NCBI GenBank assembly: GCA_016722295.1
Contig: JADKGL010000026.1
Coordinates: forward strand, 575,294-639,293
Length of the DNA: 64,000 nucleotides
From: Saprospiraceae bacterium
Lineage (GTDB): Bacteria; Bacteroidota; Bacteroidia; Chitinophagales; Saprospiraceae
Direction: 5' to 3'
Position numbers and translations under genes: made by a program. Every line of letters begins with the position of its first letter. The first letter of the stretch is position 1. The notes below the pieces were generated by a model. It worked only from the letters and a program-made list of their open reading frames with translations, was not told the origin of the DNA and searched no databases. Below are positions 47,747 through 55,982 of this stretch, one piece after another.

Positions 47747-48826
47747 CTAATTTGGATCACTAAATGCTGGATTACTTTTCAAAGTTTCATCAGAAAGTGT
47801 GAGTAAAAATGCTTTTAGATCTGCTACATCAGCACTGGATAATCCTAGACCTCCTGCTTGAAGGTTGTACTGCATCAGTATATCTACAGTCGAAGATTTT
47901 TTTACATTTTGATTGTAATGGTTGATGACTTCTTCTATTGTTTTAAATCGTCCATCATGCATATATGGCCCAGTTAATGCAATGTTGCGAAGCGATGGTG
48001 TAAGAAATTTAGCTTTGTCTAAACTATTTTTTGTCACCTTCATTCTGCCATCATCTTTCATTTCTAAATCAGAATCTAAGCCATTATTAAAATAATCATC
48101 ATTTGTGAAATTAGGCCCTGAATGACAATGAAAACATTCAGCCCCTTTCACTTTACCAGAAGGATCAAACTCTGTAAAAAATAGATTTTTACCGCGTTCT
48201 TCACTAGCGGAAAACTGTTCTTTACCTGCTTGCACTCTATCATATTTACTATTGTTAGATATGATAGTAAACATGAATTGTTCAAGCGCTAAGGATACAT
48301 TTTTTTCATTAATTTGTCCATTTGAAAATGCCCTAATGAATTGATCTTTATATTGATTTGAAGCTTGTAGTTTCGCAATCATATTTGGAAGTGTTTCATT
48401 CATTTCCAATGGATCTTGAATTGGTTTTAAAGATTGTTCCCTTAATGATGCTGCGCGACCATCCCAGAAAAATCCATTTTGATGCCATGCCATATTAAAC
48501 ACTGGCATTGCCTGTCTTCCACCTAGCTTTTTTTCTACACCTTCACTAAATTGATTTTTATCTGAAAAACCATCTATTTGCACATGACAAGTTGCACAGG
48601 ATTGAATACTATTTTTTGAGAGCATTTTTTCATAGAATAACATTCTTCCTAATGTTACACCTTCTACTGTTATTACATTGTCAGATGGTAGATCTGGTGT
48701 AGGGAGACCATTGTATTCAATTTTATATGGTGTATTATCAAATACAGCTGGGTTCTCATCAGGATTACAAGCATAGAAAATTGATAACACAATGATTATC
48801 ATACTTGATGCTAGAATTTTATTCAT
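47747..48826 (-). CDS. Diheme cytochrome c peroxidase / MauG-family lipoprotein (second copy)
   Basis: A 359-aa exported lipoprotein (lipobox FYAC, Cys20). The protein has two c-type heme motifs: CATCH near residue 80 and CFHCH near residue 230. The family blocks GRMLFYEKMLSKNSIQSC, FNMAWHQNGFFWDGRAASL, LTPSLRNIALTGPYMHDGRF and a C-terminal DLKAFLLTLSD are present. Its start overlaps the previous peroxidase gene by 8 bases. Members of this superfamily either reduce H2O2 or, as in MauG and MbnH, oxidise residues of a partner protein. The MbnP gene two places upstream makes the second role attractive here. Confidence 0.9.
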   Translation of the reverse strand: MNKILASSMIIIVLSIFYACNPDENPAVFDNTPYKIEYNGLPTPDLPSDNVITVEGVTLGRMLFYEKMLSKNSIQSCATCHVQIDGFSDKNQFSEGVEKKLGGRQAMPVFNMAWHQNGFFWDGRAASLREQSLKPIQDPLEMNETLPNMIAKLQASNQYKDQFIRAFSNGQINEKNVSLALEQFMFTIISNNSKYDRVQAGKEQFSASEERGKNLFFTEFDPSGKVKGAECFHCHSGPNFTNDDYFNNGLDSDLEMKDDGRMKVTKNSLDKAKFLTPSLRNIALTGPYMHDGRFKTIEEVINHYNQNVKKSSTVDILMQYNLQAGGLGLSSADVADLKAFLLTLSDETLKSNPAFSDPN

Positions 48827-49850
48827 TTTGATAGTTTTTATTTTTTATGAAATTGTAATCAGTTAATGTGCTTAAAAATGCTACAAGTGCTTCAATTTCA
48901 CTTTGAGATAAATTCAAAGGTTTAATTAATGTATTCTTATTTTTATGATCGCTGCCTCCAGAATTATAATGCTCAATTACTTCCTTCAATGTCTTTAAAC
49001 TTCCGTCATGCATATATGGATAAGTAAGCGCAATATTTCGTAAGGAAGGTATTTTGAATTTGCCTTCATCGCTTGGATTTTGGGTAAGCCTCATTGCTCC
49101 TATATCTTTGTATACAGAATAAAGTCCATTGTTCTCAATGTTTTGATTCGTTAATAAAAGACCTGCGTGACAACTATTGCAATTTGTTTTATTGCTCATA
49201 AAGAGATTCAATCCTTGCTCTTCAATAGCAGTTAATTTTGTTCTCCCATTTAAAAATTGATCATACTTTGAATCGCCACTAAATAACGTTCTTTCAAAGG
49301 CAGAAATCGCTCTTGTGATGACATAGGGATCGGGATCGCGTTTATATGCAGCTTGACTCATTTCAACGTACTTTGGAATAGTCATGAGCTTATCTGAAAT
49401 CTCAACAATATTATTATCAAATTCAGCATGTTCTTGAATTGGTACAAGGACTTGCATCTCGAGTGTGGGCAAGCCTCCTTCTTTTAATAGTTTTTTTTGA
49501 TAGACTACGTTTCCCAATGAAGGACTGTTTCTATTTCCCAATCTTCCTTCAACTCCTGCAGAAACACTCACAGTATCTGCAAATGCTAAACTTGGCTTAT
49601 GGCAAGAAGCACAGCTTAAACTTCCATCTCTGGACAATATAGGGTCGAAAAACAATTTTTTTCCTAAAGTAAATTGTGCTTCTGTTGGTATGCTATCTGG
49701 ATTAGAAATCGGTATTGGAAAATGTGAAGGAATAAAATGTGAATAGTCATATTTTATTCCTTCTTCATCTTTATTGCAAGAGCTACATAACAATATGCTT
49801 ATTACAATGTAATTGAAAATTGAAAACTTTGAATTATACCGAATAAACAT
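48819..49850 (-). CDS. Diheme cytochrome c peroxidase / MauG-family lipoprotein (first copy)
   Basis: A 343-aa exported lipoprotein (lipobox LCSSC near residue 25). Heme c motifs CASCH (near 80) and CNSCH (near 225) and the blocks GKKLFFDPILSRDGSLSC, PSLRNIALTYPYMHDGSLKTL and EALVAFLSTLTD define the CcpA/MauG superfamily. It begins 12 bases after the MbnP gene and overlaps the second diheme gene by 8 bases. In methanotrophs an MbnH-type diheme enzyme modifies a Trp of MbnP, and this gene is the best placed candidate for that role. It is a generic peroxidase otherwise. Confidence 0.9.
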   Translation of the reverse strand: MFIRYNSKFSIFNYIVISILLCSSCNKDEEGIKYDYSHFIPSHFPIPISNPDSIPTEAQFTLGKKLFFDPILSRDGSLSCASCHKPSLAFADTVSVSAGVEGRLGNRNSPSLGNVVYQKKLLKEGGLPTLEMQVLVPIQEHAEFDNNIVEISDKLMTIPKYVEMSQAAYKRDPDPYVITRAISAFERTLFSGDSKYDQFLNGRTKLTAIEEQGLNLFMSNKTNCNSCHAGLLLTNQNIENNGLYSVYKDIGAMRLTQNPSDEGKFKIPSLRNIALTYPYMHDGSLKTLKEVIEHYNSGGSDHKNKNTLIKPLNLSQSEIEALVAFLSTLTDYNFIKNKNYQNE

Positions 49851-49862
49851 ATCATTACTTTT

Positions 49863-50842
49863 TTAGCGAATAAAAATTTGTTTGCTTGCCATTTTTTCTC
49901 CGTCTATTACGGTAATGACATAATTACCACTACTTACTTCGCTGAGTTCGTGATTAAAGACAGCGTTTTCTATTCTTTCTGAAAATACCATTTGACCAGA
50001 CTGCGAATAAATAATTACATTTTTTGAAGATAAAACATCATTGAAGTTAATATTTAGAATTCTATTGTTCTGAGTAAAACTTGCAATGCTTTCCAACTTC
50101 ACTTCATCCTGTGATGAAAGAATAATCTGGGGTGATATAAATCCAGCATTTGCAGCATTGAGAAGCATGTTTTTATTTAAAGTACCACTACCATGTTGAA
50201 TGATATTGCCACTCATTGTAATCGCATTAAACAACTTGACATAATCAAGATTAATAACAAAAGGATCAGTGGTGACTTTTTGACTTGCAGACACATCTAA
50301 GATTGTAGAAAATAGTAACTCATCTCCTAAACTGTGGATTTGGAAATTTTGCTCTGGGATTCCGTCGTTATTATTATCCACATATCCTTCAATAGCCATA
50401 AATCTGTATCCAGCTGTCCAGCCCCAATGCATATCAGGAGTCTTTGGTCCAAGAGGATGTGTAGCTAAATATAAATTGGGATCTCCATGATTTTTCTCCT
50501 TGTCAATACCAACAAACATTTTAATTTTTTAAAATTATAATTGGATGGAAAAGTTCCAACAGAATGCTTAATATCAGGATTCTTTGCATTCACCAATAGA
50601 TAGGAATCTTCTACTTTAACTGAATCATTGTCTGAAGAAAATAGCACAATATTGCTTAAATAAAACTCTGCTCTTGTCAGTTTTATTTTCTTGCCATTGT
50701 GAATCGTAAATATGGTTTTATTCAACTCTAAGGGTTGACCTTCAGCTGTATGTTTAAATTGAAAACTTAGACTACTGGTTTGAGAAAATGAATTGATAGT
50801 CATTAGACTAACCATGATAAATGTAAAAAATACCGATTTCAT
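49863..50842 (-). pseudogene. mbnP: MbnP-family copper-binding protein with T9SS sorting domain, frameshifted
   Basis: Two reading frames (50842-50465 and 50519-49863) together encode one MbnP-like protein of about 325 aa. It has a signal peptide (~1-20), then the MbnP domain with LSFQFKHTAEGQPL, FYLSNIVLFSSDN, and the hallmark DMHWGWTAGYRFMAIEG. A T9SS-like tail (NVIIYSQSGQMVFSE... VSSGNYVITVIDG) ends it. The break is at the T6 run 50525-50530 (A6 on the coding strand). One extra A joins FKK to IKMFVGID. It has no other lesion, so an error is likely. Two MauG-type genes follow at once, as in MbnP/MbnH pairs. A T9SS tail would make it a surface or released protein. Confidence 0.85.
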
Positions 50843-50897
50843 ATAATATATTTTATTGTTTACTAATTGTTCGTTTATTAATGCGACATAAATTTTT

Positions 50898-52343
50898 TTA
50901 TCTCTTTAGGAATTGATACGATATATAGGCACTTATTGCTTGCTGGTGAAACCAAGAAGTATTGTTTTGATTAGGATGAATGACCATTTCAGGGCCAATA
51001 CCCATAAGAATTTTTGGATTTAGTTTTAGTTCAAAATTTAATCCTACAATGCCAGATATAGACAGTTTATTTTCAACTTCACTCACTATTTTTGGTTCGA
51101 ATCCATTGACAAAGCAAAGTTCTTTACATGACTCTGTCTGATGATTCAAAGTATTAGAAATAATGGAATGAAGTTTAATATTTGTGCCCAGTTTAGTATA
51201 AATCTTTATTTTTTTATAACTCGCAATTTTTCTTTCCAAAAATAGTGGCATTAAGAAAGTGTGAGTTTTTCTAGTGATCGACATATTTAGGTCGAAAGTG
51301 TCATTATGTTTTATCATTTGATTTTGAGCAATTTCAAAAAGAGATAAGTTTACTCTTGATTGAATGTTGCCATCAAAAGTATTGTAAGCAAATTCATATT
51401 TTTTTATACCATTGCCTGTTGAAGCATACGAAAGTTTTTCAGGAGATACGTTCACATGATGGTCTGTTATGAAAGATGAGTAATTGTATTGTAAACCCAA
51501 GCCACATCTCAGTTTCTCAGTTTTTTGATAGTATAATGATCCTCCAAGTTGGTATCCTAAATTAGTTGTTAAAATGTTTTCGTGTATTGCCAATGGATCT
51601 TTTGTCTGATTATTTTTTTGTTTAGTTTCGAACAAAGGACCTGAAAATAATCTTATGTAAATCCACTTATTAGATTTGGGTTTAATTAAATTGGGAAGCA
51701 ATTTCAATTCTAAGAATTTGTTTTCATCATTTTGAATTGCTAAGCCTGTAGAAATTGTCTGAATAGGATTAATGTAGTCTAGTTCAAAATTGGCATCGGG
51801 AATAATTGCATCATTCTCCTTTTTTGAGCCTATTATTGGAAATGAAGAAGATAAAATATTTTCATTTGTTATTATTGTGTGTAAATTTGGACCACTGTTA
51901 TTTTTGGCATTGTTCTTACTAATTATAGTATTCTTAGGTTTGTGACTAATTTTAATTCTTGAACTAAAATTCGCTTCTATACTTGTGTTAGTAGAAGAGC
52001 TTAAATAAGCATGCTTTTTATTTCGTGGATTTTCAGTAGTATTTGTTATTGTATTATTAGAACAGTTTGAATCAATGGTTCCTTTTTTAAGCTGAGCAGC
52101 AATAAGCTTATTTTCTACGATTTGAATTGCGGGTTTTTTAGTTGGTTTTTGAGAAATGAAAGTAATAGTTATAATAGTGAGGAATGCTAGTAGAACACTC
52201 CAAAAATAAGCGAAGGCTCTTCTACGCTTTTCTTTTTTGGATAATTTTAGCGATAGCGCGTCCCAATCCAATTCTTTATTGGATGAATTACTCTGCAATT
52301 CATTTAGCTTTTCAGCATACGCCTTATAAAATTTATCATCCAT
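50898..52343 (-). CDS. One-helix protein with outer-membrane barrel-like C-terminus, sigma-factor partner
   Basis: A 481-aa protein with no recognised name. About residues 1-42 are a charged cytoplasmic-type segment (DDKFYKAYAEKLNELQ... SKKEKRRR), followed by one membrane helix (~45-64). A Ser/Asn/Thr-rich linker runs to about residue 200. Then come beta-strand repeats ending in the aromatic SAYISYQFLKR, like an outer-membrane or PorT-like barrel. It starts 64 bases after the ECF sigma factor gene, the usual place of an anti-sigma factor. The short N-terminus followed by one helix fits that idea, but no known anti-sigma domain is visible. Function is inference. Confidence 0.65.
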   Translation of the reverse strand: MDDKFYKAYAEKLNELQSNSSNKELDWDALSLKLSKKEKRRRAFAYFWSVLLAFLTIITITFISQKPTKKPAIQIVENKLIAAQLKKGTIDSNCSNNTITNTTENPRNKKHAYLSSSTNTSIEANFSSRIKISHKPKNTIISKNNAKNNSGPNLHTIITNENILSSSFPIIGSKKENDAIIPDANFELDYINPIQTISTGLAIQNDENKFLELKLLPNLIKPKSNKWIYIRLFSGPLFETKQKNNQTKDPLAIHENILTTNLGYQLGGSLYYQKTEKLRCGLGLQYNYSSFITDHHVNVSPEKLSYASTGNGIKKYEFAYNTFDGNIQSRVNLSLFEIAQNQMIKHNDTFDLNMSITRKTHTFLMPLFLERKIASYKKIKIYTKLGTNIKLHSIISNTLNHQTESCKELCFVNGFEPKIVSEVENKLSISGIVGLNFELKLNPKILMGIGPEMVIHPNQNNTSWFHQQAISAYISYQFLKR

Positions 52344-52407
52344 AATTTAACAGTAACTGTTATAATAGTACTATTCAAGAACATTGACAAAATGGTTGCC
52401 TGAGCTG

Positions 52408-52952
52408 TTAGAAAAAAATATAAAATTTAGATTTTGCGATGAGCTTGGCAAGAAAAGTTCGAGCTTTGAATAGATTGGATTTTGATGTTCCTACATTTAT
52501 TTTAAGTAGATTAGCAATCTCTTCATGGCTATAACCTTCTATAGCATAGAGGTTTAATACCATTTTATAAGCAGGTGGTAGCTTATTCGTTAGAGCTAAA
52601 AGTTCCTCAACTTCCAAATGTGAAAGAGCATCGGGGTCAGCGACATATTGATTCGATATTTCTGGTGAAAGCTCTGTAGTAATAATTTTGTTCTGATTCT
52701 TGTGATAATGGTTGATAATGGTTCTTACCAATATTAGTCTGAACCAAGGAAGAAATGGCTGTGTTAAATCATAATTTTTAATGAATCAAAGGTTTTGAAG
52801 AAAGTATCATTGAGAATCTCTCTGCTATCTTCAATTGAATTACCATAAGCCATCACTGTTTTTAGACCATATGAATAAAATTGATTATATAGTTCTTTTT
52901 GACACAATCTATCATTTTTAATACAGCCTTTTACAAGCTCTTGAAAATTCAT
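52408..52952 (-). pseudogene. ECF-type RNA polymerase sigma factor, frameshifted
   Basis: Two frames (52976-52764 and 52731-52408) together give a sigma-70 family ECF factor of about 180 aa. The N-terminal part has the region 2 segments CQKELYNQFYSYGLKTVMAY and DSREILNDTFFKTFDSLK. The C-terminal part has region 4 (LTNKLPPAYKMVLNLYAIEGYSHEEIANLLKINVGTSKSNLFKAR). One base is missing at the T5 run 52775-52779; adding an A gives LKNYDLTQPFLPWFRLIL and joins the frames. An ATG at 52952 (MNFQELVKG) is the preferred start. It heads a unit with the one-helix/barrel protein. Confidence 0.82.
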
Positions 52953-52976
52953 TTTAAATTTTATAGCATAAAGCAA

Positions 52977-53529
52977 AAATAGAACATAACTCTAGGATTA
53001 GTTGCTTTATAGTCATTTATTTATCTGAATTCGTTTTTTAATATTCCTTTGTTTGTAAGACCACTTCAAATAATTGATTGAAGTTAGAAAATTTATATTA
53101 TTTATCCAATAAAAGCAAATAGGGGAGTAAATTCGATAAAGGTCGTTTTCTAATAGTTTGAGAGTTTTAGCGCTTAATAATGATTTCTTAAGCTGCCTAG
53201 ATTTTCTAACTGCCAATATTATTATGCTCTGACTCTTTCTGCAAAGCCAATGAAATGCCAAAAGGGATCAGAGAAAAGCAAGTCCAGTCTCCATAATCAT
53301 GACATAAAATTGAACTTATTAATGTAGCAGCAATTTGACAAGTATCCTTAAATTCTACTCATGCTTGCATTTTCGAATCTATATGCTATGAAAGACTTTT
53401 CAAAAGTGCTAAGATTAAAAACTTATCAGGTAGAATTTGTGTTCCGCAATAAATGCTGATGATATTCAAGAAACATTGACTTATGTCAGTGAGGGTAAAA
53501 TAGTTTCAAAAAATTAAAAAGCAAAATAG
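52977..53529. other. Intergenic region between sigma factor and oxidoreductase
   Basis: About 550 bases. An 82-codon ORF on the minus strand (53261-53013) is open, but its product is lysine/isoleucine-rich and I recognise no family. A short plus-strand segment just upstream of the oxidoreductase reads ADDIQETLTYVSEGKIVSK and stops before it. It may be a gene remnant. No RNA gene or repeat seen. Confidence 0.4.
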
Positions 53530-54531
53530 ATGAAGGCTTTTACAATAAATAAATATAATAAGACAGACGATCTTCAATTGATTGATTTGCCTATGCCAGA
53601 ACCAAAGGAGCATGAAGTCTTGATTGAGATCCATGCTGCTAGTATAAACATGATAGATGCTAAAATTAAATTCGGTGAATTTAAATTATTTTTACCATAT
53701 AAATTTCCTTTGATATTAGGGCACGATATAGCTGGGATTGTTCGCAAAGTTGGAGTGAAAGTTCAAGCATTTAAAGTAGGTGATGAAGTATTTGCAAGAG
53801 CTTCAGATTTTCACATTGGAGGATTTGCAGAATATATATCAATTCCAGAAATTGACATCGCTATGAAACCATCAAATATTTCAATGGAAGAAGCCGCATC
53901 GCTACCCTTAGTTTCCTTAACAGCATGGCAAGCATTTTTTGAAAAAGCAAATCTGCAAAAAGGGCAAAAAGTATTCATCCAAGCTGGATCAGGAGGAGTG
54001 GGAACTATAGCGATTCAAATCGCAAAATATTTTAGAGCAACAGTGGCGACTACGACGAGTAGTACTAATATTGATTTGGTAAAAAGTCTAGGAGCAGATG
54101 TCGTAGTAGATTATAAAAAAGAAGACTTCGAATCAAAATTAAAAGATTACGATCTTGTATTGAATAGCCAAGATGAAAAGACATTAGAAAAATCTTTACA
54201 AATTCTAAAACCTGGTGGAAAAATAATTTCCATCTCAGGTCCACCAGATACCAATTTCGCAAAAGAAAGTGGTTTGTCCTGGTTTATGAAAATAGTGATG
54301 TATTTCCTAAGTTATAAGATAAAAAAAGCAGCTTCAAAGAAGAATGTAGATTACACATTTCTATTTATGAAAGCAAATGGGAAACAATTATCAGAAATAG
54401 CTTCATTGGTACAGGCTGGTAAGATCAAACCAGTCATAGACAAGATATACCCTTTTAATCAAACCAATGATGCATTAGCTTATGTTGTTGAGGGTAGAGC
54501 AAAAGGGAAGGTTGTGCTGAAAGTTAAATAA
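53530..54531 (+). CDS. NADP-dependent zinc-less alcohol dehydrogenase / quinone oxidoreductase family protein
   Basis: A 333-aa MDR-superfamily oxidoreductase. The GroES-like N-terminal domain contains PKEHEVLIEIHAASINMIDAKI and FPLILGHDIAGIV. The Rossmann half contains QKVFIQAGSGGVGTIAIQIAKYF, with nucleotide-binding GxGxxG-like glycines, and LGADVVVDYKKEDF. It lacks the structural-zinc Cys cluster, so it belongs to the quinone-reductase-like group. The C-terminal end ALAYVVEGRAKGKVVLKV is typical. It appears monocistronic. The substrate is not predictable. Confidence 0.92.
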   Translation: MKAFTINKYNKTDDLQLIDLPMPEPKEHEVLIEIHAASINMIDAKIKFGEFKLFLPYKFPLILGHDIAGIVRKVGVKVQAFKVGDEVFARASDFHIGGFAEYISIPEIDIAMKPSNISMEEAASLPLVSLTAWQAFFEKANLQKGQKVFIQAGSGGVGTIAIQIAKYFRATVATTTSSTNIDLVKSLGADVVVDYKKEDFESKLKDYDLVLNSQDEKTLEKSLQILKPGGKIISISGPPDTNFAKESGLSWFMKIVMYFLSYKIKKAASKKNVDYTFLFMKANGKQLSEIASLVQAGKIKPVIDKIYPFNQTNDALAYVVEGRAKGKVVLKVK

Positions 54532-54788
54532 TTTTATTGCTTCAATTTTATTATCAATTTGATTCCCCGCAATAAGATTATCTGATTAACACTACTCTCA
54601 GTTATGATTATTGTAATTCCTATTTTTGAAAATAAAAAATTTTCAGCTATACGCACCTTTCCAAATTCAGGTCATTTTCCATAAAATGGAACATATTATT
54701 ATTGATTTATTTTGTATCATATTGTAATTCTGAACATTACGATTTGGAATAAAATTGGCATTCTAGTTTGTACAATCAAAAAACTGTT

Positions 54789-55220
54789 ATGCGACAAAAT
54801 AATAATCCAATTTTTCTAGTAGATGATGATCCATTTCATCTTGAAATGATGACCCACATTCTCGAAAGAGAAGGTTTTCAAAATATAGTGAGTTTCTCTA
54901 ATGGCGTGAATTGTCTTGAGCAAATCCATTTAAATCCTGAAATCATCTTCTTAGACTATCAGATGGATGTATATACAGGTTATGAAACATTGAGAAAAAT
55001 AAAACGCTATAATCCCAATTTTTTTGTCGTCATGGTCTCTGCTCAAGAAGATATTGACAGCGCGGTAGAAACGCTTAAGCATGGTGCGTTTGACTATATT
55101 CGAAAGAATGAAAATTTAGAGCTGAAAGTAAAAGAGGTTTTAAAAAAGATTACAGAAATTCGTGAAGTCATGAATGCTGAGAAACCATCCTTTATCAAAT
55201 CCATTTTCAAATTTTTATAA
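54789..55220 (+). CDS. Receiver-only response regulator (CheY-like) heading the exopolysaccharide operon
   Basis: A 143-aa single REC domain with acidic cluster VDDDP, phospho-acceptor Asp56 in IFLDYQMD, the switch Ser in MVSAQED, and the conserved Lys in DYIRKNENL. There is no DNA-binding output domain. The ATG at 54789 starts just before the domain; a TTG at 54768 would add 7 residues. The polysaccharide export gene starts 1 base after its stop, so they are cotranscribed. A regulatory role on polysaccharide production by protein-protein contact is inferred. No partner kinase adjoins it. Confidence 0.9.
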   Translation: MRQNNNPIFLVDDDPFHLEMMTHILEREGFQNIVSFSNGVNCLEQIHLNPEIIFLDYQMDVYTGYETLRKIKRYNPNFFVVMVSAQEDIDSAVETLKHGAFDYIRKNENLELKVKEVLKKITEIREVMNAEKPSFIKSIFKFL

Positions 55221-55221
55221 C

Positions 55222-55961
55222 ATGAAAAAAATTCTATTTTATTCATTACTATTGCTTTCCATTCTTACTTCTTGCAAAACAAGTAACCTATTTGTTGAAG
55301 AAAATACAAGAAATACAGTTCAAGATCTAGACAGTGTCTTTTATCAAACAATAAATATGAATATCAGATACGCATAGATGATAAAATCACGATAAGTGTT
55401 TGGGGACAAGATGAATTCAGTGTCGGATCTACATATGGTATTTATAATTCAAATGAGGTTTATGGAAAATGGCTCATGGTGGATGCAAAAGGAAATATAG
55501 AAATTCCAAAAATTGGCAGCTATCATGTGGAAAAATGACCATCGTTCAACTGAAAGAATCATTGAAAAAATTTATGGAGAATGGATCAAAACACCCATTG
55601 TTGATATAAAAATATTAAATCAAGAGATCACAGTTCTGGGAGAAGTGAGAGATCCGCAAGTGATACCTGTAGACAAAAGCCATAATAGTTTACTCGAAAT
55701 GATCGCCAGATGCAAGGGTTTTGATTTCTATGCGAATACTGCATACATCAAAGTCTTTAGACAGGTTGGGAAAATGTACATGTCGCCAATATTAATCTTA
55801 CGAAAGGGGCACCAGTATCAGCAAGAAATATAAATCTTTATCCTGGTGATGTCGTAGTGGTTCCATCTAAAAAATACAAGGAATTCGACAAGCGCGTATC
55901 GACTATAATTCCATTCACTACTGCATTGACTTCTGCAGCAATTTTTCTTGGCGCATTTTAA
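55222..55961 (+). pseudogene. Polysaccharide export lipoprotein (Wza-like), multiply frameshifted
   Basis: Reading across frames gives a protein of about 245 aa. It has a lipoprotein signal (LLLSILTSCK), a polysaccharide biosynthesis/export domain (YQIRIDDKITISVWGQ, KGNIEIPKIG), and a SLBB-like segment (ITVLGEVRDPQVIPVDKS). A hydrophobic tail (STIIPFTTALTSAAIFLGAF) fits an outer-membrane anchor. At least four single-base losses are needed to restore it, near 55350, 55535, 55575 and 55780, each in a short A or T run, with no in-frame nonsense otherwise. It should form the outer-membrane exit channel. It starts 1 base after the response regulator gene. Confidence 0.78.
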
Positions 55962-55982
55962 AAATAGAATTAATTTAAATCA

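Noticed and set aside
53013..53261. An 82-codon minus-strand ORF upstream of the sigma factor
   Set aside because: No recognised domain and no partner; a weak resemblance to a LytTR-type segment was considered but the match is too short and irregular to support.
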